Positions 12,342 to 24,877 of a stretch of 64,000 nucleotides of DNA are shown one piece after another. Both the position numbers and the translations under genes were made by a program. How positions within the stretch are numbered: the first letter of the stretch is position 1; the number at the start of each line of letters is the position of its first letter. Below the pieces are notes generated by a model. The model did no database searches and had not been told where the DNA came from. It saw nothing but the letters and a program-made list of their open reading frames with translations. The stretch is from assembly GCA_022376515.1 (NCBI GenBank), contig WTXI01000002.1, positions 1,736,001 through 1,800,000 on the forward strand, given 5' to 3'. The DNA comes from Lactifluus volemus (taxonomy: Eukaryota > Basidiomycota > Agaricomycetes > Russulales > Russulaceae).

Positions 12342-12724
12342 TTGCCTCAGAACGGGTCACGCTCATGTCTAGAATATGGACTGTTTGCCTTCCTAGTGAT
12401 CGATTCGTGGGTGTATGAACAGCCGGACCGTAACGGGCCGTTGTGCTCGTCAAAATGATGCCGAGCACGCGGCAGACGGCGAAGTTAAGCCAGAGGCTAT
12501 TATCTATCCTTATTTTTGAAGTTTTCTGGCTGGTCGCACATATTTGCCATTAAGCTGGCAACCGAAAAGCCGCGGTATTCGATCAGCATGACCAGTTTCA
12601 ATATATATCGTACCCCACCGAGCACAAGGTAGGTAGGCTATCAAGAAATGGTGACTAGTGACTATCGAGAAACGGTGCGACGCTAGGAGCGAGAATAGGA
12701 ATCATATTCGTTATGACGTGCTTC
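12342..12724. other. gap with possible thioredoxin-domain remnant
   Basis: No clear gene. On the minus strand, about 12301-12480, a different frame from the PITH exon reads TARYGPAVHTPTNRSL and later ASDAFIFVSN, reminiscent of TATWCGPCHxIAPTFxSL and of the MPTFIF strand of thioredoxins. Nothing else is supported. Confidence 0.3.
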
Positions 12725-14731
12725 TTATTCTCGGACGATAGCTCCGGAACAAGACCAAAGAGATAGCAACAAAAGAACAGCAAAAAAATAAAATACCCTG
12801 CCTTCTTTCGTTGAATCACCACCCGAAATTGATTGCGGAGGGGTAGGAAGGCGAGACCGACGAAAAAATTCGCAATCCCTGTTCAAAGTCAGACACAATA
12901 TGCCAAACGAAAGCGGGTAGAGAATCATACAGTTTAACGAGAGCGCCACAGAAGAAAGAGCGGAAACAGCCTGCGTTACATGCTTTTAGTTTAGAATACG
13001 CCGATGAAAGACATGTATAACCATACGTGGGAAGGGGCCACTTCGGAAATGATAATGAAAGGAATGGGTCCAAGTCCAACTGCGAAAGACCTGTGCAGTC
13101 GAGTGAGGCCAGTAGAATGAGAGGGAAGAAGTGCCTACATGACGAAGACCAAGATCGACATGCTTGAAGTGACAATCATTCCCGTGTTCAAGCCGTAGCC
13201 GGTAAGAACAAGAGAGGCTAGTGCACCAGCAACCGACACAAGAAGCAATGGCCTGCGTCCAACTCGCTATAGCCGGTTGGTTAGTTCACAGGAAAATAAT
13301 GATAATAAATCCTTACATCGATAGGAAAATGGGTGGGAATGTCATGAGGGTATTGACTAATGTAATTCCAAGTGAAACGTATGGTCCCGCATCGGTAGGA
13401 CATGGGAAAGGATCTCATTACTGTAGTAAAGAACTTCCGGATATGAGCACGAGTTAGCCTATGATTCATCCTGATTTCGTACCTGCGTTGATCCCTGAAC
13501 AAAGGATATCAACAAAGAAAGACACGAGAACTAGCTGGTGTAGCTACCTGATAATTGTTGGCATATCATCGCGAAGGACACCACCACTAAAGGTCGGCGA
13601 AGCTCTAGACTCGTCAAGAGCTCTGATGTTGAAATTGGTGCAGTCCTGGGTGTGCCCCAGCGATCGTCAGACTCGTGTTGAGGTTCTTGGCGAGTCTCAT
13701 CAATCAGTGGATCTTCAATGCTTTCGGGGGGACCTAGGACAGGGAAGCGAAATCAAGCATGGACAGTAGTGAAACCTACCTGGTTGCTGCAAGAGATACT
13801 TTTTCACGGCTCGGGATTCCTCCGTCTTGCCTTGTTGCTTCAGCCACACAGGAGTCTCGATGATGAACCGGCTCAGACACAATTGGACGACTGAGGCGAG
13901 GAAGGAAAATAATAACACGAATCTCCATAGCGTTGGCGTTGCCATGCGCAAACCAAGTAGTTGAGTGATCATGATGCCAAAGACGATGGCGAGCTGAGTA
14001 AGAACGCCTGGGTGTAGATGGCAGCGTAAGCTTGGGTATGTTGACGTAAATACAAATGCCCACCAACGCTACCCCTTATGTTTGATGGGGCGACTTCAGC
14101 AAGGAAAATAGGACCAGTACATAACCCGATCCCGGCCCCGCAGCCTGTCAAAAACCTACACACTGGTGAGTTTGTATCGGCTACGACAGGAGTGAGAAAC
14201 ATTACCTTCCGACAAGAAGCAGAAAGGTGGAAGGAGCTACGCCCATTAAACCTGCACCTATTGCTGTAAACAGCCCACTAATTTGGAGGGCAGCTTTACG
14301 ACCATAGCGATCCATGGCTATGCCAGCAGTGGTGCTGCCCAGGAACCCACCGACTGTGAAGACGGAAGTGACTAGAGAGAATGTCGCGTCGGACATGGGG
14401 ATGCATGTCGGTAGGGTACGAGGTGTAAAGGCAGGAACGGTTCGACAAGTCAAGGTGGCTTGAATTTGATTCAGAGCTGAAATGTGGTACCCATACTTGA
14501 ATTGAATCAGTTAGAAATGGAAGCTCATGCGCCGTTAGCGGAAGAGAATACCTGGAAAGATACCACGAGGACCCAGACGCAGACGAGCCAGCCGTAAAAT
14601 GTAAACATTAATAAAAGTTGTGACCGCGTGTACTGAGATCGTCCGACTCCGGATCCGACCCAATTAGGTGCTAAGCAGATCACGCGGATCGTGGCTGAGC
14701 CATATGGTCGTTTCCCACACGTAGTCGTCAT
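12725..14731 (-). CDS. MFS sugar-porter family transporter
   Basis: Membrane transporter of the major facilitator sugar-porter family, resembling fungal Vps73/GLUT-like proteins. Visible: first membrane segment FYGWLVCVWVLVVSFQ followed by YGYHISALNQIQATL; VTSVFTVGGFLGSTTAGIAM then DRYGRKAAL (the loop 2-3 signature); LTGCGAGIGLCTGPIFLAEV with APSNIRGSVG; ETPVWLKQQGK; VGRRPLLLVSVAGALASLVL; SFAVGLGPIPFIIISEVAPS; GIANFFVGLAFLPLRN. After FLPLRN the frame breaks by one missing base near 12827-12840 (probably TTT): the expected SGGDSTKEGRVFYFFAVLLL lies one frame away and stops at 12725. Reading straight on gives another hydrophobic tail ending near 12655. Start taken at 14731; an upstream exon is possible. 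The gene is head-to-head with the GH13 gene at 15099. Confidence 0.85.
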
Positions 14732-15098
14732 TCCCCTGACCGAGCAAGTTCATGTCGAAAATCATCTGGTGACCGACCGCGGAACTTCTCGTTTGAGGTA
14801 CGTGTAAATAATAAAGTCTTATGACCATTTTTTTGTCCCACATGCTTCGTTGCCTCGTCAACTTGAGACTATACTTTCGGCATAACCCCAACCCCGGCAC
14901 CCCCGATGAAAGTCCATATGTTTGGCAGTCACAAGTCCAGGTTTGAGAGTTGGCTCTTACTCTCTTCCCCTCCTTCTTGTAATATACCCTCCCGCCCAGG
15001 GCTCATCGCATTCTGGCACCCTCGTCCGTTTTGCCTCTCGTTGACACCGTCATTCCTTCCAAAATCCTTTCCTTGTCTCAAATATATACCCTGGTTCC
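14732..15098. promoter_or_regulatory. divergent promoter region, transporter / GH13 enzyme
   Basis: The 367 bp between two divergent starts must hold both promoters. The side next to the GH13 start is pyrimidine-rich (about 14950-15080), as is common just upstream of fungal start codons. An AT-rich AATATATACC lies at 15081, too close to the ATG to be a classical TATA box. No specific regulator site is claimed. Confidence 0.4.
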
Positions 15099-17423
15099 AT
15101 GTTTCGTTGTGTTCCATTAATATCCCTAGCATTCTCTACCTTTGCGCTTGCCGCTACGGCCGATCAATGGAGGCATCGCTCAATCTACCAGTAAATGCCA
15201 ATGTCGTCCACCTTTGGTCCACTGACCTCGGTTCCTAGAGTCATCACAGACCGCTACGCTCTGCCTAATGGTGCCGATCCCAACGCTTGCAATGTAACAG
15301 AGCAGACATGGTGCGGCGGTACTTGGCGAACTATTAAAGACAATCTAGACTACATTCAAAATGCTGGTTTTACAGCCAGTAAGTTTCTTCCACGACATTT
15401 TCTGACCATCCCGCTGAAAATATCCCAGTATGGATCAGTCCTGTCTCTCAGAATTATGAAGGTCCTCGAACGCCCTACGGTGATGCGTATCATGGTTATT
15501 GGATTGCAGATGCATCTCAGTTAAATTCGCGCTTTGGCACTGCCGATGACCTTAAAGCCCTCTCAGCCGAGCTGCATCGCCGGGGAATGTCAGTGAAATT
15601 CCGTAGTCCGTGCATATGCTCACCTCACTCCTTTAGGTATTTGATGGTTGACATAGTCGCAAACAATGTAATGGCGACGTCCATCACTCCAGATCTGTCG
15701 ACGTATATGTTCAAGAACCGGTAATTGGAATTAGTTTCTTTCCTTTGAGGTATCTTATGACATACTCCCTCGAGACCCAATATCATCCCTACTGTCCTGT
15801 TGACTGGAATAACTTGACCAGTATCCAAAATTGCTGGCTCGGCGACACCACCGTTCCTCTCCCAGATATCAACACCCAGGATGAGACCGTCGCCAAAACT
15901 TATGCCTCATGGATCAGTAATCTCGTTCAAGAGTTCAACATTGATGGTCTACGTATAGACGGTGCGCATGTCTTCTTGTGTAATTAATTGCTTCCGATGA
16001 GAACCTCGGACTTAGCTGCAAAGTGAGCAAAGCATCCCCAAGTTTTACCCTCCATACGGTTCTTAATACTTTACAGGCACGTTCAAGCGTCTTTCTGGAA
16101 GCCATTCTGCCAGAGTGCTGGCGTGTTCTGTCTCGGAGAGGTGTTTGGTAGTGATATCAAGTCCGTACGGTGCCACATTCATCCATGGAAGGTTAACGAT
16201 CACATTCTTCTAGCTTGGTCTCGTCTTATCAAGAAGTAATGGACTCGGTTCTCAATTATCCACTGTATGATGCCATCGTCCAGGGCTTTACTATTCCTGG
16301 TCCCAGCAATTTATCTGGCTTGGCCACTGTCATGGGTCAGATACAAGCGAGTTTCAAAGTTTGTCCCATTCCAATCGCGGTGGTTATGGTTAATACAACC
16401 TATCATTACAGGATCCCACCGTTCTTGGGAACTTTTTGGAGAACCAGGACGTCCCCCGATGGCACAGTATCTCTGTGGACCCTCAGAGCCTCTAGTATGA
16501 TCTCTTACTTTTCGTCCATCTTCCTTTGGCCTCTAACGCGACATAGTAACGCCATGATCCTGACGTTCATGTCTGACGGGTAACCGACCTTATAGACTCT
16601 TGTGAACTTGCGTGCTCATTTTTGCCAGCATACCTATCGTTTACTATGGTCAGGAGCAGGGTCTAGACGGGAGTGGAGACCCCGTATGTTCACAGTTTGC
16701 TATGTGAGACGTTTATTTAAGGGTGTCTAGTACAATCGTGGCCCTCTCTGGCCCTCTGGATATCAGCACACTGCCACGTACAATCTGACCGCAACGCTGA
16801 ACAAGGTTCGTTGCCTGTAATTTTCGGGAAATACTGTTAAAGCTATGCGATATAGCTGCGAAATTATCTCGTGAACAACACAGACTGGGCAACCTCTCGT
16901 GCTCAAGTCCTACAAACCACGTCACAGGGTATCGCAATCATGAAGGGGAATGTGGTTACAATACTGACCGACATTGGCTCACCAGTAAGTCTCTCGTCGA
17001 AAGAGTTGAAATTCCTCAAGTTCTTACGGTGTGCCCAGCCGAAGAACGCTAGCATGTTCGCGTATACACCTTGGCCTTCTAGCTTCTCAACTTTCGAGTG
17101 AGTCCCAAACTGTCTCAACTTGGTCGTGAGACAATTCTGTTACCATTTATAGTATCTTCACCTGCAAGCAATGGGCTGTTGGAAGTAGGGGAACCGTGGA
17201 GGTTCAATACACGAAGGGCGGTACACCAGTCATTCTAGTTCCAAACGATATTCTTGCGGGTTCCGGGCTCTGTCCCGAACAAAGCCGAGAACAAGGTTCA
17301 CCTTGGGACTCAAGCAAGATAAGCGGTAGCAGAGGGTACATGACTACACCTACTGCAAGTACAGTGTCGATCGGAGTACTTGTAATTGTACTGGTACTGG
17401 TATCCCAGTTTACGTTGATGTGA
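15099..17423 (+). CDS. GPI-anchored GH13 alpha-amylase-like, AgtA-type alpha-glucanotransferase
   Basis: Secreted glycoside hydrolase family 13 protein. Signal peptide: [20 protein letters not shown]. Carboxyl end: hydrophobic [19 protein letters not shown] with no charged tail, the pattern for a GPI anchor. Mature start [18 protein letters not shown] and WCGGTW are typical of fungal GH13_1. Catalytic parts are present: nucleophile Asp in GLRIDAAKHV (assembled with a 7-nt exon at 16016-16022), acid/base Glu in GEVFGSD (about 16135-16155) and Asp in [10 protein letters not shown] (about 16430-16455). Both conserved histidines are replaced: VANN instead of VANH (about 15655-15669) and ENQD instead of ENHD. 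Aspergillus niger AgtA/AgtB, GPI-anchored 4-alpha-glucanotransferases linked to cell-wall alpha-glucan, are described as lacking these two histidines, so transferase rather than starch hydrolysis is the better guess. At least ten small introns; frame intact. Confidence 0.9.
16016..16022 (+). other. 7-nt micro-exon in the GH13 gene
   Basis: Exon CTGCAAA lies between two 54-nt introns (15962-16015, GTGCGC...TTAG; 16023-16076, GTGAGC...ACAG). Joining GAC G + CT GCA AA + G CAC GTT gives D-A-A-K-H-V, the conserved GH13 region around the nucleophile. Any other splice pattern I tried breaks this motif or the frame. Confidence 0.85.
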
Positions 17424-17679
17424 TGTCGATGGATGTAATGGCAGGATGAAATTGTATCAAAGTTTAGGCGGAGATGCTGAGTTTTCAAATCAAGGCACGC
17501 GACGTTTGTTTGTTTGTGAGTGAGTCACAGTCACGTTTCTCCCTGCTTAAGCTCACCGTCCCGGACGGCGTGCACAACGCGCTTTCTCGTCCTCTCCAAA
17601 CTCTCACACACGCAAAACGGCTCCAGGCGGCGGAAGCGTCGGTAGAAAGACGGAGCCTCTCTCAGCTCGGTCTCCTGCC

Positions 17680-20600
17680 ATGGACAATCCACCCAACAAT
17701 AATATACACACTATCGTCCGCGCTCAAATAGTCTTCCTATTATCGACGCTCACGGAAGATAACTTTGACCGGAATCAAGCTGAAATTCGTTCGGTGCGTT
17801 TAGCAATTTCTGTCATGGGTTCTGTTATACTTATCTCCTGACATAGTTATCTGAACAACACGGACTCGAGACATACCTGCACTTCATTCGACGTCTGATC
17901 GTCCACTCCCAAGCTCGATTACAGTCCACGGCTGCGCCGTCAGCTTTTGATACTTCGACATCCTTAACCTTTCGACTACTCGTTCAAGAGACCCAGCGAC
18001 TTGCACGCGACCCTTTCTTGGCTGACCGATTTCGCGACGGGCTAGACCGCGGGGAAGGCGACATTTTCCGCCATTTCGATCTGGCAAGGTTCGCAGATAG
18101 AGTTGGGCTCCGTCCTTTAGAGCGTCTTGTGCTGGCGTCGTCGATTGTAACGGCTCAAACTCGTAAAGAACTTGCTCTCCAGGCTGCATCCATGATACGT
18201 GTCGAATTCGAAAACGCAGTCCTGGCTTTATGCCAGCATCCGTCTTTTGATCACGCCGATCTCTCACCCTCTCAGGTCGCCAAGCTGCTTTCCAATCTGC
18301 TGGAATTGACCACTCCCGAAACACCGATCCTTGATGGTTCTCAGCGTGAAGCCCTGATCGCTGCAGCCCAAGCAAAATATGGAACGGAAGTCGTTGCCCC
18401 GATCCTACAGCAGATCATACCTCATCTAAGGTCGGCTACTTTCGTCGTCTTTGCCTTGCCGTTCCAACTAATTGTTATCTGCAAACAGTTTGTCACCGGG
18501 AACGACCCTCGTTCAAGTCTTCAATCAACTAGGGCCAGAGATTACAAGCGACACAGAGACAGCCCGGGCGCTTATGCATCGATTTGGCTTCTCGGACGCA
18601 AATTCTCCAAAGGATGCTACTGTGATTGAGTACATGGTTGTCTTGGCGCGTCTCGCTGCGGATGGTTCCGTGCTGGGTGATGTAGGCTCACTCGTCCGAG
18701 CGATAAGCAGCTTCGTAAGCCTTCCGTTGCAATGTGTAGTCCGTTCCTCTTACATGTGTATAGTCAAGCCCCATTAATTGGCACGAAGTCATCAAAGCCT
18801 TTGACATTGTTGATCGTTCCGGAGTAGATACCGCAACTCTGAAACTCCTTATTGCGATACTACTCAATGCTCCTCGTGACGTAGAAATCCACGCTGTAGC
18901 TGGCTTCTGGAGCGCGTGGCGTAACTCTTTGTATCAGTTGCGGCTCTTAGATGCTCTTCTCTCTCTCCCGGCCGATACGTTTAACTTTGTCACTCTGCCT
19001 GGTCGCCGGATCGTGACGATGGATGACGTTGCCAGCGCAAGCCCCACATCAAGACGTTAGCGGCTAATGTCCAGGGTTCGACTTGGAACTCCTTAGACCT
19101 TTTTGAGGTCCTTGTTCGCCTAGCAGATTCCGAGCACGTTGAGGTCAGGGGTTTCGTTCGAGAAATGTTAGACAAGGCTGTTCGCATCAGTGCCGAGCTA
19201 GTTCATATGGGACTACTCGAGGCTCCGGTACGTTCATTGTTTTTTCGTTATATAATTGATCTCATAGGTCGTCACCTACAGCAAACAGAGTGGAATGAGA
19301 TCCGTTCGGAGTACTCTCAGAAATTGCTTGCCATGTTTTTGGCTGGCCATCCGAACCATCAATTGGTCTTTATGAGGATTTGGCAGATTCGCCCAGCCTA
19401 TTTAACGAGCGCCTTTGCTGCTTTTTACAAGGAGAGTCCTCTCAACATTACCAGAATCCTTGATGTTGCTCAAGACCTGAAGGCGAGTACTCAGTGATGT
19501 TTCCAATTATGCAATTTTTGACTGTCCATTAGAACCTGGATGCGCTCCTTGACGTCAAGCCGTTTGATTTCGCCCTCGACGTTGCCGCCCTGGCATCACG
19601 GCGAGAGTATCTCAACCTCGACAAGTGGCTTGCTGATAATGTCGCATCTCACGGTGCCGAATTTCTGCATGCGGTTATCGAGTTTTTGGATGCGAAGATG
19701 GAAAGTGAAAAGACTACCCGTATATCGGATCCTGCCGTGGAGAGTCGTACAATGACATTGAACCCCCTCACAATCACGATTTTCCTTCGTGTCCTCCGGA
19801 ATAAGTATGTTTGTATTAATGTCGTCAGATGGTCTATCCGTTGACTCACTCGCCAGTTCAAACATTATGCATCCTAGTGATGTTGATTACTGTCTGGAAG
19901 TCCGAAATGCTTGTCTTCAAATTCATCCTCGCCTCATGAACCTTACACCGGGGTTGGACACCGAACCTGGGTTTTCAGTGGTCAATTACACGCCAGAAAT
20001 AGAACTCGAAGTCGATGGCATTTTCAAGCAGATGTATGACGAGCAAATCACAATCGACGATGTCATCGCAATGCTTCAACGCTATAAAAACTCGTCAAAC
20101 TCCCGCGACCACGAGATCTTCTCTTGTATGCTTCATTTTCTGTTCGACGAGTACAAGTTCTTCCAAACATGGTATCCTTCCCGAGAACTAGCGATGACTG
20201 GGCACCTGTTTGGATCTATCATTCAACACGAACTGGTCGACTACATCCCACTCGGCATTGCGATACGTTACGTCATTGACGCTCTCAATGTCCCCCAGAG
20301 ACCAACCTCTTCGAGTTTGGCCTGCGAGCACTGTCCAGATTCGAGTCTCGGCTGTCTGAGTGGGCTCCTCTTTGTCAGGCCCTTCTTGACATACCTCACT
20401 TACTGGAAGCCCGCCCTGATCTAGCCACTCTCCTTCGGCGTGCACTGGCTAGCGGTGGAGAAAATGTCGGAGACGCTCGTGTTGCCCCTGTTTCGCGTGC
20501 CGAAGCATCTGTCGTTTTCACTGCTATTAATCCTGATCGTGATGACGATCCCTTCCTTTCCCCGCCGGAGGAAACTTCGGATAAAATTCTGTTTATTATC

Positions 20601-23600
20601 AACAACCTTGCCCCTGTCAACATCAACTCGAAATTGGAAGACATGAGGGTCCATTTCAAGGAGGATCACTCACGATGGTTCGCCAACTATTTAGTTGATC
20701 AACGCATCAGTACAGAGCCGAATAACCATCAACTGTATCTCCAATTCTTGGACGGTTTGGATCGCCCCTCGCTTCTCGGCTTCATCCTCCAGGAAACGGT
20801 CATCAAGTCGGCGGTCATGTTGAATTCTGAACAGACAATGCATTCAAGCTCGGAGCGTTCTGTTCTCAAAAACCTTGGGTCTTGGTTAGGGTCCACTACA
20901 CTTGCTCGCGATCGGCCAATCAAATTCAAGAATATCTCTTTCAAGGACCTACTTGTGCAAGGATACGACGGTGGTCGGCTCATCGTTGCCATACCTTTGT
21001 TTGCAAAACTTTGGAGCCCGCGGCTCGATCGACGGTATTCAAGCCCCCAAACCCGTGGCTGATGGCCGTGATCAGCCTACTTGTTGAGCTATACCACTTC
21101 GCAGAGCTCAAGCTGAATTTAAAGTTTGAGATCGAGGTCTTGTGCAAAAGCCTGGGGATCGAGCTTGACACTGTCGAGGCCACCTCTATCCTTCGCAATA
21201 GGCCTGTCGCCGATTCGCTCACTGGGCCAGCACTGCCCGATTTCGTTGGGGACATCGATATCTTACCGATCGGGGGATATGATCCAAATGCACAAATTAA
21301 TACGAACTCGCAGGTGTTATCCTTGAGTGGCTCGGGTGCTGTTGAGTCCCATCGGACGGTCGGGCCTCAACTAGAACAGATCCTTTCCGAACTCGTGCAC
21401 CATGTTTCTATTAGCCCTCACCTTGGCCCTCTTGCATCCAATGTATCCTTCAAGCGCGCTGTCCAGATGGCGGTAGACCGCTCGGTTCGCGAGGTGAGTA
21501 TCTTGCCATGAATTCGAGTAGACTTTGTCTTAAGCCAGTGCAGATCATACTGCCGGTGGTGGAGCGTTCTGTAACCATTGCAGGAATCTCAACCAGAGAG
21601 CTAGTGACAAAGGACTTTGCCACAGAACCCAATGAAGAAACGTTGCGACAAGCAGCTCACCGTATGGCCCAAAACCTGGCTGGAAGTCTTGCCTTGGTGA
21701 CTTGCAAGGAACCTCTGAGGAGCAATCTTTCCAGCCACATGCGACAGTTCTTGAACGAGCAAGGATTTACAGAAGTGTGTCCTCGTTCCCCACTTTCTCT
21801 GCCCCATATTAATGGATTTCATAGCAAATGGCACCGGACCAAGTTGTGCTCCTACTTGTTCAAGATAACATCGAGCTCGCTTGCCGTGTCATCGAAAAAG
21901 CAGCGATGGATCGTGCTGTTGCCGACGTGGATGAGAACTTTGCGTCTTCTTACGAACACCGTAGACGACATCGTCAGGTATCTGTCTTTCTCGGCCCTCT
22001 GTTCTGCCGTTTCAACTTATGGGCCCCTAGACAAATCGAGGACAACCTTTCTGGGATGTATCTGCTATGAACTCCAACTTCTCTGCGAATCTGCCAGATC
22101 CCTTGCGAATCAAGCCCAGCGGAGTACAAGCCAACCAAATCAGCGTTTATGAAGACTTTGGTATGTTCACGTAGCGCATGTTGTTGGTGTTCTCTGATTT
22201 ACCAATCAAATCAGGGGTTGATGCAAAACGGCACTGGTCAAGCAGACCGTCGTCGACGATGTCTTATTCCCGTAACGATGCTCCCGCGTATCCCCCATCC
22301 CCTGCTGTCGACCAAAGCGTTGCTGGGCCTGTTGCTCTGTCCCACTCAGAAGCAATGGACCGATTCAACGTGAGTGACTCTTGACTTTGGGCACCGTAGT
22401 CCCACTAAAATAATTCTAGAATTTGGTGAAGGATCTCGAAGCTGCCCTCAGCCAACTCCCCATGCAATCCTTGGCCGCACTACCCCCGAATCATGACGTC
22501 CGACAGATCGTCAGGCAGATCCTTTATCTGGCTGTTGAATCCACAGATCGTCACCGAACCCCCCTTCTGATGTCTCAAAAAATTGTTCAATTGTTGTATA
22601 AAACCTCTCAACAATTGACACGGGAAGTTTACGTTGCCCTTCTGGACCAACTTTGCCGAACATTTGAAGATGTTGCCAAAGAGGCCATCACATGGCTTAT
22701 CTATGCCGACGATGAGGTCCGTGTTTCCTGTGGCGTCATTTATATTGGGTATGAACAAGCTTGCGCAGCGAAAACTTAATGTCCCAGTGACAGCAACGCT
22801 CCTTCGTAGCGGTTTAATCAACATTGCTCAGCAAGACCAGCAGCTAGCGAAGTTCTTATTTGCTGACCCCAAATCCTCACTACAAAATTTTGCCGCTGGA
22901 CTTATCAGGGAATGTTTGACTTGTGATCCACCGCTGGCTTCACAGAGTCAGTTCAGCGTCACGATCGAGGTACTTAGTCAAATCATGCAGTCCGGGAAAG
23001 CAAATGAGGAGTGGGTGCAAAACTCATTATGCTTGATTATAGACTGATGTCCGTTTAGGACTCAAAGGCTTTTAGATGATCTTAGGGGAGTGAGGCGCGG
23101 CTCGGGTAGTGACTATTTCCTGCGGCAAACGAATGGCAAGACGGACACTGGGCAGCTCCGAGAAAAACTCTTTATCTGGTTCCAGCAGTGGGTGGGCATC
23201 TTTCAGCGCTCCCCCTCACCGGAAAAGGCCTTTATCCCTTTCATCACGCAATTGACGAAACAGGGCATACTTAAGATGGATGATGTCTCGTCCTTCTTCT
23301 TTCGGGTATGCGCCGAATCGAGTGTGAACAGTTACATCAAAAGTGTCACATCTGGTGATTTCCCTTTCTCTTACGCGTATCATGCCCTCGATGCTATGTC
23401 TCGACTTGTCGTCTATATGATCAAGTACCATGGAGATGCATCTGGAGTCAATAATGATCAAGCGAAGGTGCACTACCTCACGAAGATCCTATCTATCTTT
23501 GTCTGGTACTTGCCAACATGCATGAAGAGCAGGGCCAGGCATTCCAGCAGAAACCCTTCCTCCGCTTTTTCTCTAGCTTGGTCAACGACTTGCACACCAT

Positions 23601-24877
23601 CGAGGCGAGCCTTGGCACCGCGTATTTCCAGTTACTCCTTGCGATTAGGTACGGTTTCACCACATAATATCGGGTAACTTTCTAATCCACTTGGAATAGC
23701 GACACTTTCAGCTCATTGCAACCCACCTACTTCCCGGGGTTTGCATTCTCCTGGATGAGTCTGATTTCTCATCGCCTTTTCATGCCCAAACTTCTTATGT
23801 CCGAGAATCGCGAGGTGAGGGTGATCTAACCGATTTTGCGCGAACTCTACTCATTATCCCAGGGCTGGTCCGCGTTCTACAAACTACTGCTCTCACTGTT
23901 CAAATTTCTGTCGCCATTCCTCAAATCCACCCGACTTCGAGGATCCTCTAGAGACCTTTATCGAGGCTGTCTCCGGCTCTTGCTCGTTCTTTGCACGACT
24001 TCCCCGAATTTTTAGTGAATACTACTTCACCTTATGCGACGCCATACCCTCTGGTTGCGTCCAACTGCGTAACATCATCTTAAGCGCCTTCCCTTCCAAC
24101 GTCATCCTTCCAGACCCCTACCTTCGAAATGGTGGATACGATTCCATCCCAGAAATGGGACCGATACCCCCGATTTTGTCCGACTTCACGGCCGGGCTCA
24201 AAAGTGGAGAGTTGCGCGCCTACCTCGACCAGTATCTCCTGGTCGCGCTTCCCCGTCTTATTTGCCCTCATTAAAGGATCGCCTCCGGGTGCCCGCGGCT
24301 GAGGACGTTTCAGAGGCGTATGACGTCCCTTTATCAATGCCTTGGTGATGTATGTCGGGGTATCCTCTGTTTCTCAGGCCAAAGCAAAGAGCGGTTCATC
24401 CCTTTTCAACGCGTCTGATCCCGGCGTGGTCGCTCTTCGATATTTGGTCAAGAACCTGGACTCTGAAGGTGCGATAAGCATTGTCGCATGACATTCTCTC
24501 TGACAATGTATTATAGGCCAATATCTACTGTTGAATTCGATTGTGTTGCACTTACGGTATCCGAACGCGCACACCCATTGGTTTAGCTCACTATTTCTCT
24601 GTTTGTTCCTCGACACCAACGACGATTCTCTCCGGGAAATTGCTACAAGAGTCCTCATGGAGCGCTTCGTCGTCCATCGGCCCCACCCATGGGGCGCTCT
24701 GGTCACCTTCATCGAATTGCTGCGGAACCCGAAGTACGACTTCTGGAATAAGAACTTTGTTGGGGCTGCGCCTGAGGTTTCCCTTCTCCTTGATAGTGTA
24801 GGTCATTCCTCGTCAACACCAAATTAAGCTCACGCTGCTGCGGTTCTCAGGTTGCCAGATCCATCTTTGTATCTTAA
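17680..24877 (+). CDS. NOT1: CCR4-NOT complex scaffold subunit NOT1
   Basis: Very large scaffold of the CCR4-NOT deadenylase complex (mRNA decay). Starts MDNPPNNNIHTIVRAQIVF. Amino HEAT region to about 19500 (LSPGTTLVQVFNQLGPE, ASPT + IKTLAANVQG, FLAGHPNHQLVFMRIWQIRP). The MIF4G domain that binds the CAF1 nuclease begins near 20590 (INNLAPVNINSKLEDM, FKEDHSRWFANYLV) and includes VFKPPNPWLMAVISLL and ELKLNLKFEIEVLCKSL. The DUF3819/CAF40-binding part is at about 21500-22000 (VVERSVTIAGISTRELVTKD). The carboxyl NOT1 domain has SRDLYRGCLRLLLVL, CDAIPSGCVQLRNIILSAFP, HLRYPNAHTHWFSSL and RPHPWGALVTFIELLRNP; after a last intron the end is VARSIFVS, stop 24875-24877. Eight single-base losses break conserved blocks (19047/19048, 20292-20296, 20996-20998, 23505-23506, 23990-23992, 24009-24013, 24241-24242, 24330-24332). 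Because the gene is essential in yeasts, sequence undercalls are the likely cause. Confidence 0.93.

Noticed and set aside
23935..23960. GGATCCTCTAGAG resembling a cloning-vector polylinker
   Set aside because: It encodes RGSSRDLYRG in frame with NOT1, and SRDLYRG is conserved in the family, so it is natural sequence and not vector contamination.
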